Notes: a model not told the origin generated them from the letters alone. A DNA stretch of 34,693 nucleotides from an uncultured Spirochaetales bacterium (GCA_949285785.1 CASEAG010000023.1:1-34693); one strand, 5' to 3'; numbered from the stretch's first letter, positions 1 through 9,045 are shown. Program-made: numbers and translations.

Positions 1-4
1 ATCT

Positions 5-382
5 ATGGCTAATCAGAAACGTAAAGTCAAAAAGACGGTTTTGGAAGGTAACGTCTATATCCAGGCTACCTTCAACAATACCATCATCACTGTGACAGAT
101 CTCGCTGGAAACGCTCTTTCCTGGGCAAGTGCCGGTGGTCTTGGTTTCAGAGGTGCAAAGAAGTCCACTCCGTATGCCGCGCAGACGACATGTGAGACGG
201 CGGCTAAGAAGGCGATGGACTATGGTCTCAAGAGCGTCAACGTCTTCGTCAAGGGACCTGGCGTAGGTCGTGAGAGCGCTATCAGGACACTCGGTGTCCT
301 CGGACTCAAGGTCCGCACGATCCGCGACGTCACGCCGATTCCCCACAACGGTTGCCGCCCTCGCAAGACCCGCCGCGTTTGA
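5..382 (+). CDS. rpsK: 30S ribosomal protein S11 (uS11)
   Basis: Small-subunit platform protein that binds 16S rRNA near the mRNA exit channel. The 125-residue product has the normal family length and the expected landmarks: the [11 protein letters not shown] segment at about residues 84-94 and the C-terminal [12 protein letters not shown] tail at about 113-124. The ATG lies four bases from the window edge, so the ribosome-binding site and the upstream operon genes (normally rpsM) are not visible. It is followed, after an 82-bp spacer holding two stem-loops, by rpoA, the standard alpha-operon order. Identification is secure. Confidence 0.97.
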   Translation: MANQKRKVKKTVLEGNVYIQATFNNTIITVTDLAGNALSWASAGGLGFRGAKKSTPYAAQTTCETAAKKAMDYGLKSVNVFVKGPGVGRESAIRTLGVLGLKVRTIRDVTPIPHNGCRPRKTRRV

Positions 383-389
383 TGAGTCC

Positions 390-438
390 GGGATGGAAGC
401 CCATCCCCATCTCATCACAACGACGTTCGTCGAACGTC
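390..438 (+). other. Two tandem stem-loops in the rpsK-rpoA spacer
   Basis: The first hairpin pairs GGGATGG (390-396) with CCATCCC (401-407) around the loop AAGC. The second pairs GACGTTC (422-428) with GAACGTC (432-438) around a GTC triloop. Neither is followed by a T-tract, so they do not look like intrinsic terminators. They fill most of the 82-bp gap before the rpoA ribosome-binding site (AAGGAG near 453). Possible roles are mRNA processing, protection of an upstream or downstream segment, or uncoupling of rpsK and rpoA expression; none is shown by the sequence. Confidence 0.6.
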
Positions 439-464
439 AGATCAAGACTAGATAAGGAGTAAAC

Positions 465-1523
465 ATGGCACGAAAAAACCTTCTGAAAGGCTTCAAGAAG
501 CCATCTGGTGTCACATACGACCACAGCGTGTCCGACCCCAAGTACGGTAAGTTCATCGCCTATCCGTTCGAGAGGGGATTCGGAACGACTGTAGGAAACA
601 CACTCCGCCGTGTGCTCCTGTCCTCGATCCAGGGCTATGCCGTGACAGCAGTCCAGTTCACGACATTCGCTGCAACCGAGGGGAGGGAGCCACATACAGT
701 CACGAGCGAGTACGAGTCGATTCCCGGCGTCCGTGAGGACATCGCCGACATCATCGCCGCATTGAAGAAGCTTGAGATCTCCATGCCGGAGGATAGCGAG
801 GGCACGACTCTCACCATCACCTGCCAGGGCCCTGGAATCGTCACGGGAAAGACCCTCGAGAGGGACACTGTCACGATTCTCAATCCAGAGCTCGAGATCT
901 TCACGATGATGGAGGACTGCGACCTCGAGATGGTCGTCGAGATCAACCTCGGACGCGGTTATGTCCCTTCCGAGCTCAACGAGAAGTATTCGGAGGAGCC
1001 GGGAGTCATCGCAGTCGATGCATTCTTCTCGCCGGTCAAGAGGGTCAAGTATTCCATCGAGCCGACCAGAGTCGGTCAGAGGAACGACTATGACAAGCTG
1101 ATCCTCGAGATCACGACGGATGGCACGATCTCTCCTGAGAACGCTCTTGCCCAGGCCGCGAAGATCATCAAGGAGCACTTCACGATCTTCATCAACTTCG
1201 ATGAGAGCCAGGTCTCCAGCAGCGAGGACGTCGATGAGGAGGAGGCGAGGATCAGGAAGATTCTCGACACTTCCGTCGAGGAGCTCGAGCTCACCGTCCG
1301 CTCGTCGAACTGCCTGAAGAACGCCAACATCAGGACGATCGGCGATCTCACGAAGAAGACTGAGGACGAGATTGCGAAGACGAGAAACTTCGGCAAGAAG
1401 TCTCTTTCCGAGATCAAGGAGAAGCTCAAGGAGTGGAACCTGTCTCTCGGCATGACCGACTACAGTGTGTTAAAGAACGCTATAAAAGTTCCAGAATCAA
1501 AGGAAGAGAATCATGAAGCATAG
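465..1523 (+). CDS. rpoA: DNA-directed RNA polymerase subunit alpha
   Basis: RNA polymerase alpha subunit, which dimerises to start core enzyme assembly and contacts UP elements and activators through its C-terminal domain. The 352-residue protein has the N-terminal motif [19 protein letters not shown] at about 34-52, an acidic linker at about 245-260, and a full alpha-CTD (VRSSNCLKN near 278, [13 protein letters not shown] near 308). AAGGAGTAAAC precedes the ATG. The 3' end overlaps the start of rplQ by 11 bp, so the two are probably translationally coupled. Identification is secure. Confidence 0.98.
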   Translation: MARKNLLKGFKKPSGVTYDHSVSDPKYGKFIAYPFERGFGTTVGNTLRRVLLSSIQGYAVTAVQFTTFAATEGREPHTVTSEYESIPGVREDIADIIAALKKLEISMPEDSEGTTLTITCQGPGIVTGKTLERDTVTILNPELEIFTMMEDCDLEMVVEINLGRGYVPSELNEKYSEEPGVIAVDAFFSPVKRVKYSIEPTRVGQRNDYDKLILEITTDGTISPENALAQAAKIIKEHFTIFINFDESQVSSSEDVDEEEARIRKILDTSVEELELTVRSSNCLKNANIRTIGDLTKKTEDEIAKTRNFGKKSLSEIKEKLKEWNLSLGMTDYSVLKNAIKVPESKEENHEA

Positions 1524-1920
1524 AATCGGTTTCAATGCGCTGAGCAGGAGCACCAGCCAGCGCAAGGCGCTCAAGCGCAACATGGTCACGTCCCTTTTCC
1601 GCTATGAGAGGATCGAGACCACGAAGGCAAAGGCCCTTGAAGTGAGGAAGATGGCCGAGAAGATGATCACAAGGGCAAAGGTTGACAATGTCCACAACCG
1701 CCGCATCGTCTCCGCCGACCTCTACGACGAGGCTATCGTCGCAAAGCTCTTCAAGGAAATCGCCCCGATGTTCGCAGAACGCAAGGGTGGTTACACCAGG
1801 ATCCTCAAGACTGGCAACAGATTGGGGGATGCAGCCGAGATGGTGATCCTCGAGCTCGTCGAGAAGACTGAGAAGAAGGAATCCAAGGCTGACAAGAAAG
1901 CTTCCAAGAAGGAAGCCTGA
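1513..1920 (+). CDS. rplQ: 50S ribosomal protein L17 (bL17)
   Basis: Large-subunit protein near the peptide exit tunnel. The 135-residue product has the typical bL17 start ([20 protein letters not shown]) and the [17 protein letters not shown] segment. After about residue 118 it carries a lysine-rich tail ([15 protein letters not shown]), an extension that varies in this family. The start codon lies inside the end of rpoA. A strong intrinsic terminator follows 23 bp after the stop, making this the last gene of the ribosomal operon. Confidence 0.97.
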   Translation: MKHRIGFNALSRSTSQRKALKRNMVTSLFRYERIETTKAKALEVRKMAEKMITRAKVDNVHNRRIVSADLYDEAIVAKLFKEIAPMFAERKGGYTRILKTGNRLGDAAEMVILELVEKTEKKESKADKKASKKEA

Positions 1921-1943
1921 AACAGGTAGGACAACACCTGAAG

Positions 1944-1968
1944 CCGCCACGATCGTGGCGGTTTTTTT
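1944..1968 (+). terminator. Intrinsic terminator of the ribosomal-protein/rpoA operon
   Basis: Perfect 7-bp G+C-rich stem (CCGCCAC, 1944-1950, with GTGGCGG, 1955-1961) around the loop GATC, immediately followed by seven Ts (1962-1968). The A residues before the stem can pair with the first Ts. It lies between rplQ and the rny promoter and separates the two transcription units. Confidence 0.93.
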
Positions 1969-2018
1969 CATTTTCGTCGACTCTTGTCGTATCCCACCTG
2001 TTCCAGGATGCCCGTTAT

Positions 2019-2063
2019 GGTTTGTAAACCAGCCTTGACCGAACAGGTAAGTGTCAGTATGAT
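2019..2063 (+). promoter_or_regulatory. Promoter of rny-ymdB with adjacent palindrome
   Basis: TTGACC at 2035-2040, a 17-bp spacer, and TATGAT at 2058-2063: ten of twelve bases match the vegetative consensus. The palindrome GGTTTGTAAACC (2019-2030) ends four bases before the -35 and could be an operator. The leader is about 20 nt and carries GGGAGG (2080-2085) five bases before the rny ATG. Confidence 0.8.
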
Positions 2064-2090
2064 GACGCTATGTGACTTTGGGAGGACAAT

Positions 2091-3620
2091 ATGACATTGT
2101 TGTATATCTTCCTCAGTTGCCTTTTGGGCATCGTCATCGGTTACACAGGCCGATGGATGTGGGCCAAGTTCAAGCTCTCCTCGATCGAGCAGAAGGCTGT
2201 TCGGTTGGACAGGGAGGCTGTGGCCGAGGCTGAATCCCACGCACGTGAGATTGAGCTGGAAGCTCGCGACAGGATCTTGAAGGAGACCCAGCAGAGCGAG
2301 AAGGAGGCCAGGGAAAGAAGATCAGAACTGCAGAAGACGGAGCGCCGCCTGCTGCAGAAGGAAGAGAATCTGGAACACAAGCAGAACGAGCTTGATGCGA
2401 TAAAGAAGCAACTGGGTGAAAGGGATGAGGCCATAGGGGCCAAGGAGAAGGAGCTCGAAGCTCGTCAGGCAAGTCTCATTACTGAACTTGAGAAGATCGC
2501 CGGCATGACCAAGGATGAAGCCAAGAACATGATCATCCAGGAAATGCAGCAGAAGGCGCATCATGATGGCCAGGTCTATATCAACAAGATCGAGGCCGAG
2601 ACGAAGCTGAGTGCTGACAAGGTCGCCCGCGACATCATCGTCGAATCGATCCAGCGTCTTGCCACGGAGGTCAGCGGAGAGGTCACGACCGCTTCCGTAT
2701 CTCTGCCTTCCGATGAGATGAAGGGCAGGATCATCGGCCGTGAAGGAAGGAACATCCGGACTCTGGAGACGCTTACCGGTGTCGACATCATCATCGATGA
2801 CACGCCCGAGGCGGTCGTCATCTCCTGTTTCGACCCCGTGCGCAAGGAGATCGCCCGTGTTGCTCTCGAGCGTCTTGTCCAGGATGGACGCATCCATCCG
2901 GCCCGCATCGAGGAGATGGTCAACAAGGTAAGCCGCGAGGTCGGCCGCATCATCGTCGATGAAGGCGAGAAGGTCGCCTTCGACCTGGGCATCCACAACA
3001 TGGGTCCGGAGCTGATCAGGGCGCTCGGCCGTCTGTACTTCAGGACCAGTTACGGACAGAACGTGCTTTTCCATTCCAAGGAGGTCGCCATCCTCTCCGG
3101 AATGATAGCGAGCGAGGTCGGCGCGGACAGCGCAATCGCCATGAGGGCGGGACTTCTGCATGACATCGGCAAGGGTGCCGAGACGGAGAGCGAGGCGAAC
3201 CACGCGGAGATGGGTGCAGACCTGGTCAAGAGACTTGGCGAGGATCCGAGGGTCGTCAATGCAGTCCATTCGCACCATGGCGATATCGAGCCGAGCTGTA
3301 TCGAGTCGGTCATCGTGCAGATCGCCGATGCCATCTCGGCGGCGCGCCCGGGTGCCAGAAGAGAGAGTCTGGACAACTACATAAAGCGGCTCGAGAATCT
3401 CGAGGGCATCGCGAAGAGCTTCGACGGCGTAGACAACGCATTCGCCATCCAGGCCGGTCGTGAGCTGAGGATCATGGTCAACAACAGCAAGGTTTCCGAT
3501 GAGGATGCCAAGGACATCGCGAAGGGCATCGCCGGCCGCATCGAGGCGGAGCTGCGCTACCCTGGAAAGATCAAGGTGACCATAATCCGCGAGACACGTG
3601 TCGTGGAGTATGCAAAGTAG
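2091..3620 (+). CDS. rny: Ribonuclease Y
   Basis: Membrane-anchored endoribonuclease that starts mRNA decay and maturation in bacteria lacking RNase E. The 509-residue protein has the full family layout: an N-terminal membrane helix at about 2-20, a long charged coiled coil at about 30-155, a KH RNA-binding domain with GRIIGREGRNIRTLE near 213-227, and an HD phosphohydrolase domain with LLHDIGKG near 354-361. GGGAGG lies five bases before the ATG. The stop TAG shares its last base with the GTG start of ymdB, so the two are co-translated, as in Firmicutes. RicT, a partner of RNase Y in Bacillus, is encoded at 18098-19141. Confidence 0.97.
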   Translation: MTLLYIFLSCLLGIVIGYTGRWMWAKFKLSSIEQKAVRLDREAVAEAESHAREIELEARDRILKETQQSEKEARERRSELQKTERRLLQKEENLEHKQNELDAIKKQLGERDEAIGAKEKELEARQASLITELEKIAGMTKDEAKNMIIQEMQQKAHHDGQVYINKIEAETKLSADKVARDIIVESIQRLATEVSGEVTTASVSLPSDEMKGRIIGREGRNIRTLETLTGVDIIIDDTPEAVVISCFDPVRKEIARVALERLVQDGRIHPARIEEMVNKVSREVGRIIVDEGEKVAFDLGIHNMGPELIRALGRLYFRTSYGQNVLFHSKEVAILSGMIASEVGADSAIAMRAGLLHDIGKGAETESEANHAEMGADLVKRLGEDPRVVNAVHSHHGDIEPSCIESVIVQIADAISAARPGARRESLDNYIKRLENLEGIAKSFDGVDNAFAIQAGRELRIMVNNSKVSDEDAKDIAKGIAGRIEAELRYPGKIKVTIIRETRVVEYAK

Positions 3621-4393
3621 TGGATACCGCCAAGGTCCTGATGATCGGAGACATAAGCGGAGATGCAGGGATGGGAGCGCTCTTCCTATCCCTGTCTTCC
3701 ATTGTGCGCAGGCGTGACGTGGATCTTGTCGTGGTCAACGGCGAGAACGCATCAGGTGGATTCGGTCTCACTGCCCAGGACTACGAGAAGATACGTTCAT
3801 ACGGTGCGGATGTCGTCACCAGCGGAAACCATATCTGGCAGAAAAGCGAGATACTTCCGCTTCTGGACAGCGAGCAGGTGCTGCTCAGGCCTCTGAACTA
3901 TCCGCGGGGTGTGCCTGGACACGGTTCTGCTGTGGTCACGAAGAACGGCGTGAGGTTCGCTGTCATAAACGCCCAGGGACGTCATGACCTCGTGATCGCC
4001 GACTGCCCGTTCAGAAGCGTGAGGGACGAGGCCGACAGGCTTTTCAGACAGGGCTGCATTGTCCTTGTTGACTTCCATGCCGAGAATGCGCAGGAGAAGG
4101 AGGCTCTCGCCTTTCATCTCGACGGCATCGCCAGCGCTCTAGTCGGCACCCATACGCATGTCCAGACGATGGACGAGAAGATATTGCCTGGCGGTTGCGC
4201 GTATATCACGGATATAGGGATGACTGGAGTGCAGGGCCAGGTCATCGGTTCGGATCCGCAAATCGCGATCCAGCGTCAGCTTACCCAGATTCCGCTCAAG
4301 AGCGAGGTGGCACAGGGCAGGGGCGAGATACGTGGTGTCCTGATAACCATCGACAAGTCAAGTCGCAAGGCCGTCTCCATCGAGCGCATCTAG
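3620..4393 (+). CDS. ymdB: YmdB-family metallophosphoesterase
   Basis: Member of the YmdB/TIGR00282 family of binuclear-metal phosphodiesterases; Bacillus YmdB hydrolyses cyclic nucleotides in vitro and influences multicellular behaviour. The 257-residue product shows the metal-binding motifs in order: GDISGDAG near 10-17, NGENASGG near 40-47, SGNHIW near 68-73, and GTHTHVQTMDEKILPGG from about 176. The second motif residues (DISGD) differ slightly from the common DIVGS. The start is GTG, overlapping the rny stop by one base. The 3' end overlaps the convergent GerMN gene by 36 bp. The physiological role in this organism is not known. Confidence 0.93.
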   Translation: MDTAKVLMIGDISGDAGMGALFLSLSSIVRRRDVDLVVVNGENASGGFGLTAQDYEKIRSYGADVVTSGNHIWQKSEILPLLDSEQVLLRPLNYPRGVPGHGSAVVTKNGVRFAVINAQGRHDLVIADCPFRSVRDEADRLFRQGCIVLVDFHAENAQEKEALAFHLDGIASALVGTHTHVQTMDEKILPGGCAYITDIGMTGVQGQVIGSDPQIAIQRQLTQIPLKSEVAQGRGEIRGVLITIDKSSRKAVSIERI

Positions 4394-4975
4394 ACGCTTC
4401 CCCTCGATGAGGAACACGACGCTTTCGATATCGTCGTCGAGCATCAGGGTGTCGGCGATCTGGTCGAAGGCCGTGTAGGAACCCAGGACAGGACTGTCCA
4501 TAATGTCATCTGACAGGTCGACATAACATCTGCCGTCGGCATATGTCAGTCCGATCAGGCGCGTATCCCTGTCGACGAGGTTGACTCCGCCATGGCTCAG
4601 GGCCTCCTGCGGATATGTCTCGATCAGCGCCTCGATCGTATCATGCCTGGCGTCTCCGCCATGGCGTATGGCCTCCACCTGCATCACGTGGATGGATCCG
4701 TCGGCAAGAGGGTATGCCAGCTGGACCGTGCGGGTCGACTCGCTGTCCTCCTCGTCCGACATCTGTGCCAGAAGCTCGATGACGCCACTGTCTCTGATAG
4801 CCTGCTCGACGCGGCCGGAGAAGAAGAGGACGCAGACGGCCGTCCATATGACCCATACTACGAACACGACAAGACCGGTCACCAGTGCATGTGCGCCGCG
4901 TGCCTGCCGGTCCTCATCCTCCTGCGCCGGAGGCAGCCCTTCCTGCTGGATGAAGCTGTCATCGTCTTCGATCAT
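4358..4975 (-). CDS. Membrane-anchored GerMN-domain protein
   Basis: 205-residue protein with an acidic cytoplasmic N-terminus, one membrane helix at about 31-52, and an exported GerMN domain at about 110-193 (DTIEALIETYPQEALSHGG, then GRCYVDLSDD, then a DSPVLGSYTAFDQIADTL segment and VVFLIEGKR). GerMN domains occur in the spore-germination lipoprotein GerM and in envelope proteins of many non-spore-formers, and a peptidoglycan-related role is often assumed. Here the domain is tethered by a signal-anchor helix rather than a lipobox. The ATG has no Shine-Dalgarno and lies six bases from the -10 of its promoter. The gene runs opposite to ymdB and diverges from ptsI. The exact function is unknown. 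Confidence 0.8.
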   Translation of the reverse strand: MIEDDDSFIQQEGLPPAQEDEDRQARGAHALVTGLVVFVVWVIWTAVCVLFFSGRVEQAIRDSGVIELLAQMSDEEDSESTRTVQLAYPLADGSIHVMQVEAIRHGGDARHDTIEALIETYPQEALSHGGVNLVDRDTRLIGLTYADGRCYVDLSDDIMDSPVLGSYTAFDQIADTLMLDDDIESVVFLIEGKRLDALDGDGLAT

Positions 4976-4981
4976 GCTGGG

Positions 4982-5011
4982 ATTCTAGCATATTTCGTAA
5001 GGGCATTTCAT
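4982..5011 (-). promoter_or_regulatory. Promoter of the GerMN gene, predicting a leaderless mRNA
   Basis: Read on the minus strand: ATGAAA (5011-5006), an 18-bp spacer, and TAGAAT (4987-4982). Only six bases separate the -10 from the ATG at 4975, so transcription would start at or next to the start codon. No Shine-Dalgarno is present. The -35 is weak (four of six matches). Confidence 0.55.
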
Positions 5012-5041
5012 CGCAGGCGCGCAGGTGGCTGGAGAATGTTC

Positions 5042-5071
5042 TTTACCTGCGGGGCAGGTGGAGGGTACTAT
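5042..5071 (+). promoter_or_regulatory. Candidate promoter of ptsI
   Basis: TTTACC at 5042-5047, an 18-bp spacer and TACTAT at 5066-5071. Transcription would begin near 5078, giving a leader of about 20 nt before the ATG chosen at 5100. It lies in the 124-bp divergent gap shared with the GerMN promoter. Confidence 0.5.
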
Positions 5072-5099
5072 TCACGATGTGGAATGCATACAGGGCAAG

Positions 5100-6803
5100 A
5101 TGATTTTCGGCGGCTATGCCTGCATGAAGGCTTTTGTCGTCAGGCATGAAAGACCGGTCTTCTCCCATGAGAAGTCGCAGGACGATGTCCAGGCGAAAGC
5201 CGAGCTGACACGATACGAGGATGCCTGCCGTAGCGTCGATGAGACGCTTCATTCCATGATGAGCGCCTGTGACGACCAGGAGCGTGCCGGAATACTCGAG
5301 GCCCAGTGCTACATGGTGCATGATCCGGAGTTCGCATCATGCATAACGCATCTGATACTCGACGAGCACTACAATGCGCCTCATGCAGTCGAGACTGCGG
5401 CATCCCGGGTGATAGACCGCCTTTCCTCCGATGTGGACATGTTCCGTCAGAACATCGCAGACATCCAGGACATCTCCAGCAGAATGATCTCCCATCTGAC
5501 AAGGGAGAGCCTGTCCAATCTCAGGACTCTGGATGAGAAGTCCATAATAGTCGCAGACGCCATCCTGCCGAGCGAGCTGATGGGGCTCGACCCGTCTCTG
5601 ATAGGTGCCATATGCCTTGATGGAGGGGGATCGACGTCACATGTGGCGATACTTGCTCGGGCGATGGACATCCCCTGCGTCTTCGCCCTCAGGGACGCCA
5701 GCCGGCGTGTCCGGCACGGCGCTCTCGTAGCGCTGGATGCATTCAAGGGCATACTGTATACGGACCCGGACGAAGAGACGGTTGCCAGAATCGGCAAGGC
5801 CCGTTCCAGGCTGGAACGGGAGGAGCAGGAGATGAAGGAGGATGCCGTTCTCCCTGCCATCACCCGCGATGGCGTCACAATCCACCTTGAATGCAACATC
5901 GAAGGACTCGACTTCGTCGAAGGTGCAATCGGCAACGGCGCAGAGGGTGTGGGGCTTTTCAGGACCGAGTTCCTGCTGATGGGCGATCATGAATACGACG
6001 AGGACGAGCAGACCGCGATATACTCCGAGCTGGCAAGACGCTTCAGCCGACGTGGGGGTGTGACGATACGCACATACGACCTTGGGGGCGACAAGATCGT
6101 CAAGGACCTGGCTGTCGATGAGGACAATCCTGTGCTGGGTTGGCGGGCCGTCCGCTTCTGCATGAGCCAGAGGGACATATTCCGTACACAGCTCAGGGCT
6201 GTTCTCAGAGCATCTGCATCCGGGGGCATCCGCATCATGTTCCCGATGATCTCCGGGGTGGACGAACTTGACGACGTGCTGTCCTTCTTCGATGAGGTCA
6301 AGGCCGAGTGCCGGTCACAGGCGATTGCTTTCGACGAGGACATGAAGGTCGGAACCATGATCGAGGTGCCTTCGGCTGCGCTTGTCAGCGATATCCTTGC
6401 CAAGCGTGTGGACTTCTTCAGCGTAGGTACGAACGATCTCACCCAGTACACGATCGCCGTGGACCGCGGAAACGAGAAGATATCATATCTGTACAGAGAA
6501 TACCACCCTGCAATGCTCCGTCTGCTGTCGCTTGTCAGGGAGAACGCCGAAAAGGCCGGCATCGGCCTCTCGATGTGCGGCGAGATGGCGGGCAACCCCG
6601 ACCTGATTCCTCTTGTCATAGGGCTGGGCTACAGACGGCTGAGCATGAACCCGGCCAGTCTGCTTGCGGCACGTCGGCTCATCAGAGGCATGGAATACCG
6701 CAGAGCGCAGGAGCTTGCCAAGCAGGCCCTTGATATGACAAGCTGTCGGGACGTGGAAGCCATCCTGGAGAAATTCAATGCAGAGACTAGAGATAACCAA
6801 TAG
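5100..6803 (+). CDS. ptsI: PTS enzyme I (phosphoenolpyruvate-protein phosphotransferase)
   Basis: Cytoplasmic enzyme that autophosphorylates from PEP and passes the phosphate to HPr. With the ATG at 5100 the protein is 567 residues, the normal length, and begins MIFGGYACMKAFVV as the family usually does; an in-frame ATG at 5025 would precede the predicted promoter. The phospho-acceptor is His181 in GGSTSHVAILARA. The PEP-binding half has EGVGLFRTEFLLM, RTYDLGGDK, GTMIEVPSAAL, SVGTNDLTQYT (about 440-450) and the active-site Cys493 in MCGEMAGNPDL. No HPr or EII gene is nearby, so its partners lie elsewhere. Der starts 26 bp before its stop. Confidence 0.95.
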   Translation: MIFGGYACMKAFVVRHERPVFSHEKSQDDVQAKAELTRYEDACRSVDETLHSMMSACDDQERAGILEAQCYMVHDPEFASCITHLILDEHYNAPHAVETAASRVIDRLSSDVDMFRQNIADIQDISSRMISHLTRESLSNLRTLDEKSIIVADAILPSELMGLDPSLIGAICLDGGGSTSHVAILARAMDIPCVFALRDASRRVRHGALVALDAFKGILYTDPDEETVARIGKARSRLEREEQEMKEDAVLPAITRDGVTIHLECNIEGLDFVEGAIGNGAEGVGLFRTEFLLMGDHEYDEDEQTAIYSELARRFSRRGGVTIRTYDLGGDKIVKDLAVDEDNPVLGWRAVRFCMSQRDIFRTQLRAVLRASASGGIRIMFPMISGVDELDDVLSFFDEVKAECRSQAIAFDEDMKVGTMIEVPSAALVSDILAKRVDFFSVGTNDLTQYTIAVDRGNEKISYLYREYHPAMLRLLSLVRENAEKAGIGLSMCGEMAGNPDLIPLVIGLGYRRLSMNPASLLAARRLIRGMEYRRAQELAKQALDMTSCRDVEAILEKFNAETRDNQ

Positions 6804-8328
6804 GGCCGACATAGACACGTCGCTGCCGCTGATCAGCATCATAGGGCGTCCCAACGTCGGCAAGAGCACTCTGTTCAACAGGCTCATCGGAAGACGTAGG
6901 GCCATCACCGATCCCACGCCGGGTGTCACGCGCGATCCGATTCCCGAGAGATGGCTTCTTGGCAATCACCCGGTCACGCTCGTGGACAGCGGAGGCATAA
7001 AGGTCGAGAAGGACCGCATGGACGACCTGGTCGCCCAGAAGAGCCTGTCGCTTCTCGAGCAGAGCGACCTGATCATCTTCATGATGGACTGCACAGAGGT
7101 CAACGGCGAGGACCAGATGCTGCTCAAGCAGCTGAGGCCATACACCGACAAGCTCGTGCTGGTCGTGAACAAGATCGACGATGTCACCAGGGACGACCTG
7201 ATCTGGAACTTCTACAACTTCGGCTATCAGAGAGTGGTTGGGATATCGGCGGAGCACGGCCTGGGGATCGAGGAGCTCGAGGACACGCTGCTGGGCATGC
7301 TTTCCCTCGAGAGGGCGGACGAGCCGCCCGAGGAGCCGGAGACCATACGCCTTGCGATTCTTGGCAAGCCGAACACGGGCAAGAGCACGCTGACGAATCT
7401 GCTCACAGGACGCGATGTGTCCATCGTCAGCGACATCGCAGGCACTACGCGCGATGTGATGAGGGCTACTTTCACTTACAAGGGAACCGACTACACCGTT
7501 CTGGATACCGCCGGCATCAGGCGCAAAAGCAAGGTCGACGAGGATGTGGAGTACTATTCGGTCAACCGCGCCATCAAGACTATCGACGAGGCGGATGTCG
7601 TCTTCCTCATGGTCGATGTGAAGGAGGGGCTGTCCGATCAGGACAAGAAGATCGCCTCCCTGATCGTGCGGCGTGGCAAGGGCATCATCATAGTGCTGAA
7701 CAAGATCGACCTGCTCAAGGGCATCGCGAACGAGCTTGATGCTATCAAGGACCGTGTCAGATTCCTGTTCCCTGTACTCTCGTTCGCCCCGATAGTGCCG
7801 ATAGCCGCGATAAGCGGAGACGAGGTCGGCAGGCTCCTGGACACGGCATGGATGGTCTGGAAGCAGCTCAACAGGAGAGTCGACACGTCTTCGCTGAACG
7901 AGAGTCTACGTTCCTGGTGCAGTGCATACGAGCCTCCACGTGGAGCGTCGGGGCATTACAAGGTGCTGTATGCCACACAGGTCTCGACGACTCCGGTGCG
8001 CTTCCTGCTGTTCGTCAACAGGATAAAGGACTTCCCCGAGACATACCTGAACTACCTGAAGAACTGCATGAGGAAGGATCTTGGTCTGGCGAACATCCCG
8101 ATAGAGATATCCCTGAGGGAGAGACGGCGCAATCCCTCACTCAACGAGCGCGGTCCGGCCAGGAGCGAGGTCGAAGTGGATCGGGTCATGAAGGCTTCGG
8201 CTTCCTCCAGGACACAGAAGGCGAAGGGCATCAGCCGCAAGCCGGGAGGCAAGGCCCGCCTTGGCAAGGAACGTGAGAGGGCGGAGCAGATCGTGCGCAA
8301 TTCGCGTCAGAAGAAGAGGGGGAGATGA
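6778..8328 (+). CDS. der: Ribosome-assembly GTPase Der (EngA)
   Basis: Essential tandem-domain GTPase for 50S subunit assembly. The 516-residue protein has two G domains: the first with GRPNVGKST at 23-31 and NKID near 131, the second with GKPNTGKST at 196-204, DTAGIRRKSK from about 243 and NKID near 308. A C-terminal KH-like domain follows at about 370-455. The last 60 or so residues form an Arg/Lys-rich tail ending QKKRGR. In the first domain the G3 region reads DSGG, as usual in Der. CTGGAG precedes the ATG, which lies inside the end of ptsI (26-bp overlap). Confidence 0.97.
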   Translation: MQRLEITNRADIDTSLPLISIIGRPNVGKSTLFNRLIGRRRAITDPTPGVTRDPIPERWLLGNHPVTLVDSGGIKVEKDRMDDLVAQKSLSLLEQSDLIIFMMDCTEVNGEDQMLLKQLRPYTDKLVLVVNKIDDVTRDDLIWNFYNFGYQRVVGISAEHGLGIEELEDTLLGMLSLERADEPPEEPETIRLAILGKPNTGKSTLTNLLTGRDVSIVSDIAGTTRDVMRATFTYKGTDYTVLDTAGIRRKSKVDEDVEYYSVNRAIKTIDEADVVFLMVDVKEGLSDQDKKIASLIVRRGKGIIIVLNKIDLLKGIANELDAIKDRVRFLFPVLSFAPIVPIAAISGDEVGRLLDTAWMVWKQLNRRVDTSSLNESLRSWCSAYEPPRGASGHYKVLYATQVSTTPVRFLLFVNRIKDFPETYLNYLKNCMRKDLGLANIPIEISLRERRRNPSLNERGPARSEVEVDRVMKASASSRTQKAKGISRKPGGKARLGKERERAEQIVRNSRQKKRGR

Positions 8329-9023
8329 TGAGCTGGGCGACGGACAACGCCATAAGGGCACTGTGCTTCGACATCGACGGCACCTTCTACCCGAAGTGGC
8401 AGACCAACGCCTACCTTTTCAGGAGCGCTCTTGCCCATCCCGTGTTCAGTCTGCGCTACAACTCCATGAGACAGAGGATGCGCACTCTTGACGGATACGA
8501 TGGTTCGGCCGACCTGGATGAGGAGGACTTCAGACGCAAGGAGATGTTGCTTCTGGGCTGGAAGAAGAGCTATGGAGAGTACGTCGCCATGTACGAGAAA
8601 TGTCTGAAGGAGCCCTGGGACAGGACGATGAAGACCTGCCTGAAGTGCTTCGACCATGTCCGGGAGACTCTCGAGCTTGCCAGGGACAAGGGCTTTGTCC
8701 TTGCCGCCCTCTCCGATTTCCCGATTTCCCACAAGCTGGAGGTCCTGGGTCTGGACGGGCTCTTCGACTTCGTCGCCTCGACGGAGGACTTCGGCTACCT
8801 CAAGCCGAACGGAGTCCCGTTCCGCAGAATGCTGGAGACGCTTGGAATCAGACCGCATGAGGCTCTTTATGTTGGCGACAGCTACCGCAAGGACGTCGTC
8901 GGTGGATCGAAGGTGGGCATGCGCACGCTTCTTGTCGGCAAGAGCGGCGACAGGTCACGCTATCCGCTTGCCGACCTGGTATTAACCAGCTGGCATTCAT
9001 TTGCTAGAATGGTTCTCGTATAG
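8325..9023 (+). CDS. HAD-superfamily hydrolase
   Basis: Probable small-molecule phosphatase of the haloacid dehalogenase superfamily, subfamily I. The 232-residue protein has all four motifs: the nucleophile motif CFDIDGTF with Asp16 and Asp18, the serine motif LAALSDFP near 126-133, the lysine of YLKPNG near 159-164, and the acidic motif YVGDSYRKD near 182-190. The start overlaps the der stop in an ATGA arrangement, although a second ATG follows directly. The last 40 bases contain the promoter of the next gene. Substrate cannot be predicted; phosphoglycolate- or nucleotide-type phosphatases are possibilities. Confidence 0.85.
   Translation: MMSWATDNAIRALCFDIDGTFYPKWQTNAYLFRSALAHPVFSLRYNSMRQRMRTLDGYDGSADLDEEDFRRKEMLLLGWKKSYGEYVAMYEKCLKEPWDRTMKTCLKCFDHVRETLELARDKGFVLAALSDFPISHKLEVLGLDGLFDFVASTEDFGYLKPNGVPFRRMLETLGIRPHEALYVGDSYRKDVVGGSKVGMRTLLVGKSGDRSRYPLADLVLTSWHSFARMVLV
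8982..9010 (+). promoter_or_regulatory. Promoter of the coiled-coil gene, inside the HAD gene
   Basis: TTAACC at 8982-8987, a 17-bp spacer and TAGAAT at 9005-9010. It overlaps the last codons of the HAD gene. The leader would be about 30 nt before the ATG at 9046. Confidence 0.7.
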
Positions 9024-9045
9024 GTGTTGGAGTGTTTTTCCTGTT

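Noticed and set aside
5025-5099. ATG at 5025 as the start of ptsI
   Set aside because: It lies upstream of the predicted promoter -10 and adds residues not typical of enzyme I; ATG 5100 gives the normal N-terminus.
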